Positions 1-7,847 of a DNA stretch of 56,120 nucleotides are shown here, one piece after another (positions within the stretch are counted from its first letter, which is position 1; each line of letters begins with the position of its first letter). The translations under genes were made by a program, and so were the position numbers. The stretch spans positions 1 through 56,120 of the forward strand of contig JAPLAM010000109.1 of assembly GCA_026393275.1 (NCBI GenBank), given 5' to 3'. A model generated the notes under the pieces. The model was given only the letters and a program-made list of their open reading frames with translations. It was not told the DNA's origin and searched no databases. This DNA is from Arthrobacter sp. (lineage in GTDB: Bacteria > Actinomycetota > Actinomycetes > Actinomycetales > Micrococcaceae).

Positions 1-109
1 GCAAACGATGCGGGGGAATTCCAGGATCCTGGAACTTCTCCACCTCATTCTGACCAGCCGTAGCTACGGTGCCCGAGTGGTTCGGACTGCCGTCACTATG
101 GTTGCCCAT
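1..109 (-). CDS. qcrA: QcrA, cytochrome bc1 Rieske iron-sulfur subunit (5' end only)
   Basis: Only the first 36 codons lie in the window; the gene runs off the left edge. The peptide begins MGNHSDGSPNHSG and continues into a short hydrophilic stretch like the cytoplasmic N-terminus of actinobacterial Rieske proteins, which have extra N-terminal membrane helices. The ATG at 107-109 follows a purine-rich AGAGAAGGATGAGG region. The gene lies 100 bp downstream of qcrC in the same direction, the usual ctaE-qcrC-qcrA(-qcrB) order of the actinobacterial bc1-aa3 supercomplex. The Rieske domain itself is not visible, so the call rests on the N-terminal resemblance and the context. Confidence 0.8.
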   Translation of the reverse strand, partial: MGNHSDGSPNHSGTVATAGQNEVEKFQDPGIPPHRL

Positions 110-209
110 AATTCGCCTCATCCTTCTCTCGTCTCGACCAGCGTCGAGTTAGTTTTCAATTCAACCTGCTGACGAATCAGCAGACAATTCTTACAGGTGC
201 CGCGGGTGT

Positions 210-998
210 CTAGGACGTCCGCGAAGTCAGCCAGATGGTGAAGGCGATGATTACGCCCAGGCCGGCAATCCAGACAAACAGGCCTTCGGAAACCGGACCC
301 AGACCGCCCAGGTCGTTGCCGCCCGGGGAACCGTTGGCTTCGATCTGCTTCAGGAACGTGATGACGTCGCGCTTGCCCTCGGGGGAGATGTTGGCGTCGG
401 AGAAGACCGGCATGTTCTGCGGGCCGGTCACCATGGCCTCGTAGATGTGCTTGCCTGAGACGTCGGCGAGGGCCGGAGCGAACTTGCCCCGGGTCAGCGC
501 GCCGCCGGCCGCAGCAGCGTTGTGGCACATAGCGCAGTTGGTGCGGAACAGTTCGCCACCCTTGGCGGCGTCGCCCTTCTCGTCGAGGACACCCGCCTCG
601 GGGATGGACGGGCCGGGGCCGAGCGAAGCAACGTACGCCGCAAGCTGGTGGGTCTGCGCATCGTTGAACTGGGCGGGCTTCTTGTAGGCCTGCGGGCCGT
701 TCATCTGCATGGGCATACGGCCGGTGCCAACCTGGAAGTCAACGGCGGCGGCGCCGACGCCAACAAGCGACGGTCCGGTGGCTGAGCCGCTGGCACCCAT
801 GCCGTGGCAGGTGGCGCAGTTAGCGGCAAACAACTTGCCGCCTTCCTGTGCGTCACTTGCACTGAAGCTGGTGGTGTCGGCCTTGGCCTGGTTGACGGTG
901 GTGGCAACGGCGTACAGCCCACCAGTGATGAGGAGACCCATCAGCAACAGCGCAACCGCTGCCAGTGGGTGACGTCGCTTCTGCGAAAGTGCCTTCAC
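210..998 (-). CDS. qcrC: QcrC, di-heme cytochrome c subunit of the bc1 complex
   Basis: 262 aa. Two c-type heme sites are visible: CATCH at residues 61-65 and CAMCH at 155-159, each opening a cytochrome c domain. An N-terminal membrane segment (about 14-32) and a C-terminal one (about 238-258) anchor the protein with both hemes outside. In actinobacteria this subunit passes electrons from the bc1 complex directly to cytochrome aa3 oxidase, replacing soluble cytochrome c. The start is a GTG (996-998) preceded by AAAGGAACC. It lies between ctaE and qcrA, all on the minus strand, and is probably cotranscribed with them. Confidence 0.95.
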   Translation of the reverse strand: MKALSQKRRHPLAAVALLLMGLLITGGLYAVATTVNQAKADTTSFSASDAQEGGKLFAANCATCHGMGASGSATGPSLVGVGAAAVDFQVGTGRMPMQMNGPQAYKKPAQFNDAQTHQLAAYVASLGPGPSIPEAGVLDEKGDAAKGGELFRTNCAMCHNAAAAGGALTRGKFAPALADVSGKHIYEAMVTGPQNMPVFSDANISPEGKRDVITFLKQIEANGSPGGNDLGGLGPVSEGLFVWIAGLGVIIAFTIWLTSRTS

Positions 999-1085
999 GT
1001 GGTGGTTCCTTTTTTCGATCCTGCGTGGGCTCCGGGAGCCGCTTCTTGAAATTCTGCCTCTTGTAGAAAAAGAGTCAAGGCTTGG

Positions 1086-1724
1086 TTACTTGAGGACGTA
1101 GATGACCAGGAAGAGGCCGATCCACACGACGTCGACGAAGTGCCAGTAGTACGAGGTGACGATCGCCGAGGTTGCCTCAAAGTGTCCGAACTTCTTCGCT
1201 GCGAAGGACCGTCCGATGATGAGCAGGAAGGCAACGAGGCCGCCGATCACGTGCAGACCGTGGAATCCGGTGGTCATGTAGAACGCGGAACCGTAGGCGT
1301 TGGAAGAGAGCGAGACGTGCTCGGAGACAAGCATGGCGTACTCGGTCGCCTGGCCGGCCACGAAGAACGCACCCATGATGAATGTGAGTGTGAACCACTC
1401 GTTCATTCCCCAGCGGGTGAAGCTCAGGGGCCCGCCAAGCCTGCGCGGCTGGAGCCGTTCGGCGGCGAAGACGCCCATCTGGCAAGCAAAGGAACTTGCC
1501 ACGAGGACGATGGTGTTTACGAGCGCAAAGGGGAAGTTGAGCTTGGCTGTCTCTTCAGCCCACATCTGTCCGGAAGTCGAACGGAGTGTGAAGTACATGG
1601 CAAAGAGACCGGCGAAGAACATCAACTCACTGGACAGCCAGACGACGGTTCCAACGGAAACCATGTTCGGGCGATTCAGCGTCGGGTGCGCCGGGGTACT
1701 GGGGGCATGGGTCGCAGATGTCAC
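1086..1724 (-). CDS. ctaE: CtaE, cytochrome c oxidase subunit III
   Basis: 212 aa from the GTG chosen here. The protein has the subunit III pattern of hydrophobic helices, with family stretches such as [16 protein letters not shown] near the N-terminus and [11 protein letters not shown] later, ending in [17 protein letters not shown]. It is a structural subunit of the proton-pumping aa3 oxidase in the membrane. An upstream ATG at 1758-1760 would add 12 residues. I prefer the GTG at 1722-1724 because it gives the usual N-terminus ([10 protein letters not shown]) and lies 6 nt after a CATAAT hexamer with no Shine-Dalgarno, suggesting a leaderless mRNA. It is the first gene of the ctaE-qcrC-qcrA unit and divergent from trpD. 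Confidence 0.93.
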   Translation of the reverse strand: MTSATHAPSTPAHPTLNRPNMVSVGTVVWLSSELMFFAGLFAMYFTLRSTSGQMWAEETAKLNFPFALVNTIVLVASSFACQMGVFAAERLQPRRLGGPLSFTRWGMNEWFTLTFIMGAFFVAGQATEYAMLVSEHVSLSSNAYGSAFYMTTGFHGLHVIGGLVAFLLIIGRSFAAKKFGHFEATSAIVTSYYWHFVDVVWIGLFLVIYVLK

Positions 1725-1730
1725 ATAGAC

Positions 1731-1736
1731 ATTATG
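1731..1736 (-). promoter_or_regulatory. -10 hexamer of ctaE (candidate leaderless promoter)
   Basis: CATAAT on the minus strand, then 6 nt (GTCTAT), then the GTG start. A TTGGGC hexamer lies 18 nt further upstream as a possible -35. Transcription would begin at or beside the start codon. Confidence 0.5.
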
Positions 1737-1860
1737 TCTGTAAAAGTCCTGTGTGCCCAACGCAAACCGCGTTTCGGAAGGACTTTTTCTACAAAGACGC
1801 GAAATTGCGCGGAAAAGTTCCAGGACCCCCTCGCATTGGGCATTGCGGCCCGCGGCTCGA

Positions 1861-1866
1861 TAGCAT
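1861..1866 (+). promoter_or_regulatory. -10 hexamer of trpD (candidate leaderless promoter)
   Basis: TAGCAT, 6 nt (CAGAAC), then the GTG of trpD. No Shine-Dalgarno is present. A TTGGGC hexamer 19 nt upstream is a weak -35 candidate. Confidence 0.45.
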
Positions 1867-1872
1867 CAGAAC

Positions 1873-2931
1873 GTGACTTCTCAGGCATCTGCTCAGGCGG
1901 TAGGCAAGACTTGGCCGCGTCTCATTGGCGCCCTCATCAACGGCACGGACCTCACTGCCGACGAGACTGAGTGGGCCATGGGTTCCATCATGTCCGGCGA
2001 AGCCAGCCCCGCCCAGGTGGCCGGATTCCTGGTAGCGCTCCGCTCCAAGGGTGAGACCGTGGACGAACTGGCGGGACTGGTCGAGGCGATGATCGCCAAC
2101 GCCAACCCGATTGACATAGCGGGCGAGAAGCTGGACATCGTCGGAACCGGCGGAGACCAGCAGAACACGGTCAACATCTCCACGATGGCCGCCCTGATCT
2201 GCGCCGGCGCCGGGGCCAAGGTGGTCAAGCACGGCAACCGTGCGTCATCCTCCACGTCCGGTTCCGCCGACGTCCTGGAGGCGCTTGGCGTGCGGTTGGA
2301 CCTGCCGATTCCGCGGGTGGCCCGGAACGCGGAGGAGGCAGGGATCACCTTCTGCTTCGCCCAGGTGTTCCATCCCTCGATGCGGCATGCAGCCGTCGCG
2401 CGCCGGGAACTCGGCGTCCCCACCGCCTTCAACTTCCTGGGCCCCATGATCAACCCCGCCAACGTGCAGGCCTCCGCCGTCGGGGTGGCCAATGAACAGA
2501 TGGCCCCCCTGGTGGCCGGGGTGCTGGCCAAGCGCGGCAGCCGGGGACTCGTGTTCCGCGGCAACGACGGCCTCGATGAACTGACCACCACCGGCCCTTC
2601 CCACGTCTGGGAAATCCGTGACGGCGAGGTCGCCGAGCAAATTTTCGATCCCCGCGAGCTGGGGATCCGTCAGGCAACGCTGGCGGAACTGCGTGGCGGC
2701 GACGCCGTGGCCAACGCCGCCGTCGTCCGTGCGGTCCTGTCCGGCGAGGAGGGCCCCGCACGCGACGCCGCGCTGCTCAATGCCGCCGCCGGCCTGGTGG
2801 CGTTCGATCTCAACGCCGTCGGTACGCTCACCGAGCGGATGGCGGCGGCCATGAAAGTGGCCGAGGAGTCGATCGCCTCCGGCGCCGCGGCCACGGTTCT
2901 GGACCGGTGGGTCGCACTGACCCGGGACTGA
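1873..2931 (+). CDS. trpD: TrpD, anthranilate phosphoribosyltransferase
   Basis: 352 aa, normal for the family. It transfers phosphoribose from PRPP to anthranilate, the second step of tryptophan synthesis after chorismate. The PRPP-binding loop [19 protein letters not shown] is intact, followed by the [18 protein letters not shown] anthranilate/PRPP segment and [11 protein letters not shown]. The start is GTG with a leaderless-type context. The gene stands alone, not in a trp operon, and diverges from ctaE; this pairing is recurrent in actinobacteria. A strong hairpin follows at 2971-3004. Confidence 0.95.
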   Translation: MTSQASAQAVGKTWPRLIGALINGTDLTADETEWAMGSIMSGEASPAQVAGFLVALRSKGETVDELAGLVEAMIANANPIDIAGEKLDIVGTGGDQQNTVNISTMAALICAGAGAKVVKHGNRASSSTSGSADVLEALGVRLDLPIPRVARNAEEAGITFCFAQVFHPSMRHAAVARRELGVPTAFNFLGPMINPANVQASAVGVANEQMAPLVAGVLAKRGSRGLVFRGNDGLDELTTTGPSHVWEIRDGEVAEQIFDPRELGIRQATLAELRGGDAVANAAVVRAVLSGEEGPARDAALLNAAAGLVAFDLNAVGTLTERMAAAMKVAEESIASGAAATVLDRWVALTRD

Positions 2932-2970
2932 CGCTGAAACGGGCCGTGTTGCTGCAGTCCCGGGACGCAG

Positions 2971-3004
2971 ACGCGGGGCCCGGCTAGTCTGCCGGGCCCC
3001 GCGT
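2971..3004. terminator. Strong hairpin between convergent trpD and the Lrp-like gene
   Basis: A perfect 14-bp stem (ACGCGGGGCCCGGC, 2971-2984, with its complement at 2991-3004) and a 6-nt loop TAGTCT. There is no U-tract, as is common in actinobacteria. It lies about 40 bp after the trpD stop and 27 bp from the end of the minus-strand gene, so it could serve both. Confidence 0.75.
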
Positions 3005-3030
3005 GTGTCTATACAGTTCTGTTGTTTGCG

Positions 3031-3309
3031 CTACTCAAAACCGAGGGCGAAAGCCGCGTCGAGGTCGTGCTGTGAGTAGGCGCGGAAGGCGATCTGGGTG
3101 GTGGTGTGCACCACGGCCGGGACCTTGGAAAGCTTGTCCGCGATGACGTCGGCCAGGTCCTCATGCTTGGCGACCCGGGCGATGGCAATCAGGTCCCATT
3201 CGCCCGTCACGGAATAAACCTCGCTGATGCCCTGGATGGCGGAAATTTCCTCCGCGGTCTCGGGGATACGGGAAGCCTCTGTCTTGATCAGGACGATAGC
3301 GGTGACCAC
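3031..3309 (-). CDS. Stand-alone Lrp/AsnC ligand-binding (RAM) domain protein
   Basis: 92 aa, covering only the C-terminal regulation-of-amino-acid-metabolism domain of Lrp/AsnC proteins. There is no helix-turn-helix. The typical stretches are visible: MVTAIVLIKTEA, ISEVYSVTGEWDLIAIARV and VVHTTTQIAFRAYS. Such proteins form beta-sandwich dimers that bind amino acids, and may act by assembling with full-length Lrp proteins or as small-molecule sensors. The ligand cannot be read from sequence. The start is GTG (3307-3309) after GAAAGG. A TAGGCT hexamer at 3386-3391 and an 8-codon mini-ORF lie in the leader. Confidence 0.85.
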   Translation of the reverse strand: MVTAIVLIKTEASRIPETAEEISAIQGISEVYSVTGEWDLIAIARVAKHEDLADVIADKLSKVPAVVHTTTQIAFRAYSQHDLDAAFALGFE

Positions 3310-3349
3310 GTGTAAACCTTTCGGGACCTGTTGCGCCGTTGCCGGCTTC

Positions 3350-3376
3350 TCAATTGCCCCAGGAGGGCCGGACCAT
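3350..3376 (-). other. Candidate 8-codon upstream ORF in the leader of the Lrp-like gene
   Basis: ATG at 3374-3376 on the minus strand encodes MVRPSWGN and stops with TGA. It is preceded directly by TGAAAGGAC (Shine-Dalgarno-like), and a TAGGCT -10-like hexamer lies 9 nt before the ATG. It ends 40 nt before the GTG of the downstream gene. Translation is unproven. Confidence 0.3.
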
Positions 3377-3396
3377 GTCCTTTCAAGCCTAGTCCA

Positions 3397-3831
3397 TCAG
3401 CTCCGCTGATGTCCCCGGATGCGCCTTGCTGCGGCTACCAACAAGCGGTAGCCCAGCAGGAAAACGCCCAGGCTGAGCAGCGCCACAATCACGAAGGGCA
3501 GGACCACGATCTGCCCGGTGGCGGCGCGGAGCAACATGCCAACGGCCACCGTGCCGATCCAGACGGCGACGCCGGCCGGCCACAGGGCGAGCGGCCCCCT
3601 CCACAGACGCAGGGCGAGCCACGCCACGGCGGCGCCGGCGAGGAACGGCCACGCCGTCGCCAGGACCCCGGTGATGATCTCGCCGCGCTGGTGGGCGTCA
3701 CGGCCGATCGCGGCGAAAAGCAGGATCAGGACAGTATCGGCGGCAGCAGCGGCAATGACGGTGCGCTGAGTCGCCGGCGGGTGGGACTGAGTCAACGGCG
3801 GGTGGGACAGGGAGGAAGGCTTACGTGGCAT
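3397..3831 (-). CDS. DUF3054 family membrane protein
   Basis: 144 aa with four hydrophobic segments (about 25-42, 58-76, 82-100 and 108-128) and a basic C-terminus (RRIRGHQRS). Length and pattern match actinobacterial DUF3054 proteins, whose function is unknown. A typical internal stretch is AAADTVLILLFAAIGRDAH. The ATG lies 6 nt after TAGGCT (3838-3843, minus strand) with no Shine-Dalgarno, so a leaderless transcript is likely. The gene may read on into the Lrp-like gene 87 bp downstream. Confidence 0.75.
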   Translation of the reverse strand: MPRKPSSLSHPPLTQSHPPATQRTVIAAAAADTVLILLFAAIGRDAHQRGEIITGVLATAWPFLAGAAVAWLALRLWRGPLALWPAGVAVWIGTVAVGMLLRAATGQIVVLPFVIVALLSLGVFLLGYRLLVAAARRIRGHQRS

Positions 3832-3837
3832 GCTTCC

Positions 3838-3843
3838 AGCCTA
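3838..3843 (-). promoter_or_regulatory. -10 hexamer of the DUF3054 gene
   Basis: TAGGCT, then GGAAGC, then ATG. The same 15 nt (TAGGCTGGAAGCATG) recurs at the helY start (36292-36306). Confidence 0.5.
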
Positions 3844-3913
3844 GCCGCGCCCGTTGTCCTGCGGATGCCACGCGTCTAGGCTCGTCTCCAGTTGAAACCA
3901 GGAGGAGGCGCTC

Positions 3914-4504
3914 ATGACAACGTTGCCGGATCGGCCCAATACAGCGTTGTTGGTGATCGACGTGCAGAACGGTGTGGTGGAGGGGGTGCACCGGCGCGAC
4001 GCCTTGGTCGCCAACGTCGCCGCACTCGTGGAGAAGGCGCGCCGTGCAGCGGCCCCGATCGTCTGGGTCCAGCACTGCGACGAACGGCTGGAGCGGGGGA
4101 GTGAGGCGTGGCAGCACGTCCCGGAGTTGGACCCGCTGGAGCCGGAACCCGTGGTGCACAAGTCATACGGCGACGCCTTCGAAGACACGGTCCTTGAAGA
4201 CGTGCTCGCGGCCGCCGGCGTCGGACACGTGCTGGTGGCCGGTGCACAAACCGACGAGTGCATCCGGTCCACGATCCACGGCGCGTTTGTCCGTGGCTAC
4301 GACGTGACACTCGTGTCCGACGCCCACAGCACCGAAGACCAGGGTGCCTGGGGCGCGCCGCCGCCGGAACAAGTCATTGCCCACACGAATCTCTACTGGC
4401 AGTACCAGACGGCGCCCGGCCGCGCGGCGGGCGTCCTGACGACCGACGCGGTGACCTTCGGCGCACCTGGCGGTGCCCGTGCCAGTGCCCATGCCGGCCC
4501 GTGA
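3914..4504 (+). CDS. Isochorismatase-like cysteine hydrolase
   Basis: 196 aa, with the Asp-Lys-Cys catalytic set of the family: D16 in LLVIDVQNG, K83 in VVHKSYGDAF and C116 in AGAQTDECIRST. These enzymes hydrolyse isochorismate, nicotinamide or other amides. The substrate here cannot be assigned, as neighbours show no siderophore or NAD-salvage genes. The ATG follows CAGGAGGAGGCGCTC, a strong ribosome binding site. It converges on the marR gene. The last 20 residues (GGARASAHAGP end) look unstructured. Confidence 0.85.
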   Translation: MTTLPDRPNTALLVIDVQNGVVEGVHRRDALVANVAALVEKARRAAAPIVWVQHCDERLERGSEAWQHVPELDPLEPEPVVHKSYGDAFEDTVLEDVLAAAGVGHVLVAGAQTDECIRSTIHGAFVRGYDVTLVSDAHSTEDQGAWGAPPPEQVIAHTNLYWQYQTAPGRAAGVLTTDAVTFGAPGGARASAHAGP

Positions 4505-4552
4505 GCCCGGAGGCGGGTTGATCCGTTCGCGGTGGCGTCTTCCGGCCGGCTG

Positions 4553-5044
4553 CTAGTCGTTGCTGCCGGGGCAGCCGGTTTCTGGGTGGATGGCGCGCAT
4601 GACGCGTTGGCTGATTTCGGACAGTTGCCGGGACTGGGCCCTGGTCAGGGGGTCGAAGACCAGGCTGCGGACCGCCTCGACATGGCCTGGCGCCGTCTCG
4701 ACAACCTTCTGCAATCCCGACTCCGTGAGCGTGGCCAGGGTGCTGCGGCCGTCGGTTGGGTCGGGGGAGCGGCGCACCCAGCCGCGCTTTTCCAGCCGGC
4801 CAACAACCTGGGACAGGCGGGGCAAGCCGGACTCGGCAAACCCGGCCAGGTCGCTCATGCGCCGCGTGCGTCCGGGAGCTTCGGACAGTCCGGCGAGGAC
4901 CATGTATTCGAAGTGGCTCACGCCGGAATCGCGCTGCAGCTGCGTGTCGAGAGCTGCGGGGAGCCGCATCATCACGCCTACAAACGCCAGCCACGCCTGC
5001 TGCTCCTCGGCGCTGAGCCAGCGCGGTTCCACGGAAGGGTCCAT
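4553..5044 (-). CDS. MarR-family transcriptional regulator
   Basis: 163 aa with the MarR winged-helix layout: LQRDSGVSHFEYMVLAGLSE leads into the recognition region RRMSDLAGFAESGLPRLSQV, then the wing LEKRGWVRRSPDPTDGRS (residues about 50-115). MarR dimers usually repress a neighbouring gene until a small phenolic or other ligand binds. It is divergent from the RibA-monooxygenase fusion across 164 bp that hold two copies of an 11-bp sequence, so that gene is its most likely target. The ATG is 6 nt after TAGGCT with no Shine-Dalgarno. Confidence 0.9.
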   Translation of the reverse strand: MDPSVEPRWLSAEEQQAWLAFVGVMMRLPAALDTQLQRDSGVSHFEYMVLAGLSEAPGRTRRMSDLAGFAESGLPRLSQVVGRLEKRGWVRRSPDPTDGRSTLATLTESGLQKVVETAPGHVEAVRSLVFDPLTRAQSRQLSEISQRVMRAIHPETGCPGSND

Positions 5045-5050
5045 GCGGCC

Positions 5051-5056
5051 AGCCTA
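5051..5056 (-). promoter_or_regulatory. -10 hexamer of the marR gene
   Basis: TAGGCT, spacer GGCCGC, then ATG at 5042-5044. The candidate operator 5062-5080 lies just upstream, so a bound repressor would block this promoter. Confidence 0.5.
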
Positions 5057-5061
5057 ACGCA

Positions 5062-5138
5062 GTTTAGTTCAAGCATGAACCTTCATGCAGTGAATTTCAC
5101 TTGCCTCGTGAAGTAACGGCCCGTACTGTTTAGTTCAA
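5062..5138. promoter_or_regulatory. Candidate MarR operators (two GTTTAGTTCAA copies)
   Basis: GTTTAGTTCAA occurs at 5062-5072 and again at 5128-5138, 66 bp apart in the same orientation. The first copy is part of an inverted repeat, GTTCA-AGCA-TGAAC (5067-5080). The second continues as TATTCAAGTACT. The stretch also holds TTCA-TGCAG-TGAA (5083-5095) and is more AT-rich than its surroundings. The position between marR and its divergent neighbour suits an operator region; binding is inferred. Confidence 0.5.
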
Positions 5139-5208
5139 TATTCAAGTACTAGCAAGGCTGTCAGCCTGCCAGCCTGCGCCTGCCCGCACTGAAACCTGAG
5201 GACCTGAA

Positions 5209-7119
5209 ATGACTATGGTGTCCGCGACCACTGCCCCGCAGATGAGCGGCGCTCCCGCCGTCGTCCGCCGTCGGGTCACCGTGCCGCTGCGTTTCCCTGA
5301 CGGCTTCACCGCCACGGCCGAGGTGCTGACGTTCCACGGGCTGGCTGACGGCAAGGAGCACCTCCTGCTCGCCCTCGGTGGGTGGGAGCAGGCGTTACTG
5401 AACGCGGCGCCGGAGGCTTCCGGGCCGCTGGTGCGCCTGCACAGCGAGTGCCTGACCGGGGACGTGTTTGGCAGCCAGCGGTGCGACTGTGGCCCGCAAC
5501 TGCGCGAGGCCGTTGAGGAGATCGCCGCCGTCGGCGGGTTCCTGGTCTATCTCCGCCAGGAGGGCCGGGGGATCGGCTTGTACTCCAAACTCGATGCCTA
5601 CGCCCTGCAGGATGACGGGCTGGACACCTACGAAGCAAACATCGCCCTGGGCCACCGCGAGGATGAGCGCGACTACAGCGCCGCCGCACAGATGCTGGCC
5701 TCAGTCGGGGCCACCACTATCCGCTTGCTGACCAACAACCCGGACAAAGCCGCCCAGCTCGGCAGCCTCGGCATCGACATCACCGAGCTGGTCCGCACTG
5801 GGGTCCACGCGTCCGCGGAGAACCATCGCTACCTTGCTGCCAAGCGCGACCACACCGCACACACCCTGGACCTCCCGCCGCTTGCCGCAACGGCCCCGGA
5901 ACCGCAAGGTGTCACCGCTCCGGAAGCCGGGACGCCGGCGGCAACGGGGACATCCGCGGCCGTATACGGCACGGAGGACTTGCTCGCACGGGTCGGGAAG
6001 CTCATACCCCGGTTGCGGGAACGGGCGGAAGAAACGGAGCGAACCCGCCAGCTGTCGGAATCCAGCATCGAGGACATGAAGGCGGCCGGGGTCTTCCGGA
6101 TGCTCGCTCCGGCCGGCGTCGGCGGATTCGGGCTGGGAGTGGAACCCTACGCTCAGGTCGTGCGCCTTCTGGCGAGGGGTTGCGCGTCCACTGCCTGGAC
6201 AGCCGGGCACCTGGCCGAACACGTCTGGATGCTCGCACGCTGGCCGCAGGTGGTTCAGGACGAAGTCTTCGCGGGCGGTCACGCACCGCTGGCGGCCGCT
6301 ACCGGGGCGCCCGCCGGGTCGGCGGAGAAGGTTCCGGGCGGGTACGCCATCTCTGGCCGGTGGACCTTCGCCTCCGGGGTGATGCATTCGGAGTGGGCCT
6401 TGCTGGCCGTGGATCACGGCACTTTCCGCCTGCAGTGCCTGGTGCCGGTGTCCGAGCTTGAGGTGCCGGACGTGTGGCACACGGCCGGCCTCCGGGGGAC
6501 AGGCAGCAGTGACATCCTGGCGCAGGACCTGTTCGTCCCGACGCACCGTACCTTGGACTGGACCCTTCTGGCCTCGGCGGACAACCCCGGCAGCAGGATC
6601 CATCAGTACCCGCTCCTTCACACCCCGATGGCGGCACTTCTGAACCTCGTGGCGCCTTCCGCGGCCCTGGGCGCCGCTGAGCACGCCCTCGAACTGTTTC
6701 GGGAGCGGCTGCTGGTGCGCAAAGTCAAGAACACCACGGAGGAACGCCAGGCCGATTCGCCGCTGGCCCAGGCCCGGTTCTCACAGGCATACGGGCTGGT
6801 GGCGACGGCCCGGCTGCACTGGGAGGAGGCGCTCCGGCTGGTCTCATTGCTCGACGGCGGGAACAGGCCGGCATTGACCGACGACGAACGCGCCCGGTGC
6901 CGGCTGTCCCTAGCCTTGAGCGGCGAAGCCTCCGCGGACGCCGTCCGTCTGGTCATGGCGGGATCGGGAGGGAGCGTTCACCGGCTGACGCACCCGCTCC
7001 AGCGGATCCAGCGGGACGTGAACGTGCTGGTCAACCACCCGACCGTGGCCATCGATCCGGTCCTGGAACAGTCGGGCCGCGGCCTGCTGGGCCTTGGGTT
7101 CACGGTTCCCACCTTCTGA
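5209..7119 (+). CDS. GTP cyclohydrolase II fused to a class D flavin monooxygenase
   Basis: 636 aa. Residues about 20-220 are a full RibA-type GTP cyclohydrolase II. Zinc ligands C81, C92 and C94 sit in HSECLTGDVFGSQRCDC, and YLRQEGRGIGLYSK (114-127) and RLLTNNPDK (172-180) are present. An Ala/Pro/Thr-rich linker (about 222-250) leads to residues 253-636, an acyl-CoA-dehydrogenase-fold FMN/FAD monooxygenase of the HsaA/DszC/HpaB-C type, with CASTAWTAGHLAEH, GRWTFASGVMHSEWALL and WHTAGLRGTGSSDI. The first domain makes the riboflavin precursor from GTP; the second probably hydroxylates a small molecule using reduced flavin from a separate reductase, not seen nearby. The ATG follows GAGGACCTGAA. 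The fusion reads cleanly in one frame. It is probably controlled by the divergent MarR protein. The monooxygenase substrate is unknown. Confidence 0.85.
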   Translation: MTMVSATTAPQMSGAPAVVRRRVTVPLRFPDGFTATAEVLTFHGLADGKEHLLLALGGWEQALLNAAPEASGPLVRLHSECLTGDVFGSQRCDCGPQLREAVEEIAAVGGFLVYLRQEGRGIGLYSKLDAYALQDDGLDTYEANIALGHREDERDYSAAAQMLASVGATTIRLLTNNPDKAAQLGSLGIDITELVRTGVHASAENHRYLAAKRDHTAHTLDLPPLAATAPEPQGVTAPEAGTPAATGTSAAVYGTEDLLARVGKLIPRLRERAEETERTRQLSESSIEDMKAAGVFRMLAPAGVGGFGLGVEPYAQVVRLLARGCASTAWTAGHLAEHVWMLARWPQVVQDEVFAGGHAPLAAATGAPAGSAEKVPGGYAISGRWTFASGVMHSEWALLAVDHGTFRLQCLVPVSELEVPDVWHTAGLRGTGSSDILAQDLFVPTHRTLDWTLLASADNPGSRIHQYPLLHTPMAALLNLVAPSAALGAAEHALELFRERLLVRKVKNTTEERQADSPLAQARFSQAYGLVATARLHWEEALRLVSLLDGGNRPALTDDERARCRLSLALSGEASADAVRLVMAGSGGSVHRLTHPLQRIQRDVNVLVNHPTVAIDPVLEQSGRGLLGLGFTVPTF

Positions 7120-7274
7120 CCGGCTCGTCCGCGACAGGAAAGCCGCAGGTCTGCATAGGTCCGGGCTGGACCTGAACGGCGGCGAAGGGAAAGATAAGCA
7201 CGGGATCAGCGGGATGATCTGCATCTTCCATCCTGCTCCGCAACTACTTTCGGGCCTGTGTTGAAAGGACAACG

Positions 7275-7787
7275 ATGGACATCACGGATGTGATTCTTAA
7301 CGACCACCATGACCAGCGCCGCATGTTTGCGATCCTGGATGAAATGCAGGACTCCCCGGCCACAGACCTGGAGGCCGTCTGGTCCCGCCTCCGCATTCTG
7401 CTGGAGGTCCATGCGAAGGCCGAGGAAGTGCTGTTCTATCCCGAACTTCTGGCATTGGGAGCGGGTGCCGGCGGCAAGGACACCCCGGAGGATGAAACCA
7501 CAGACGCGATTCATGATCACAACGAGATCCGGGACGCGATCGCCGACGTGCAGGCACACCCGGCGGGCTCCCCTGAGTGGTGGCGTGCTGTGGCGAAGGT
7601 AAACGAGGTCAACGGGGACCACATGGCCGAAGAAGAACGCGAGGGGCTGACCGATTTCCGCCGTCAGGCCAGCCTCGATCTCCGCCACACCCTGGCCTTG
7701 GCGTTCTGTTCCTTCGAAGCCGCCCACGCCGGCGGAATCACAGGACACGACGTGGACCCCGACACCTACGTCCGGGAGAACAAATAG
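7275..7787 (+). CDS. Hemerythrin HHE-domain protein
   Basis: 170 aa. Iron-binding histidines and acids of a hemerythrin four-helix bundle are in order: NDHHDQRRMF (9-18), HAKAEEVLFYPEL, DAIHDHNEIRD and NGDHMAEEERE. Such proteins bind a di-iron centre and sense or carry O2 or NO, or take part in stress defence. The ATG follows GAAAGGACAACG. A 155-bp spacer separates it from the fusion gene, so it may have its own promoter; a short inverted repeat (AGGTCC/GGACCT, 7157-7173) lies in that spacer. Confidence 0.88.
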   Translation: MDITDVILNDHHDQRRMFAILDEMQDSPATDLEAVWSRLRILLEVHAKAEEVLFYPELLALGAGAGGKDTPEDETTDAIHDHNEIRDAIADVQAHPAGSPEWWRAVAKVNEVNGDHMAEEEREGLTDFRRQASLDLRHTLALAFCSFEAAHAGGITGHDVDPDTYVRENK

Positions 7788-7847
7788 CCGGCATCGTCAA
7801 TTGCGGTGGATCGCGGCATCGACCATGCGCGCAGTCCTTTTCCCGAA

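Noticed and set aside
5100..5208. FMN riboswitch before the RibA fusion
   Set aside because: The leader is too short and lacks the conserved RFN-element segments; operator-like repeats explain the region better.
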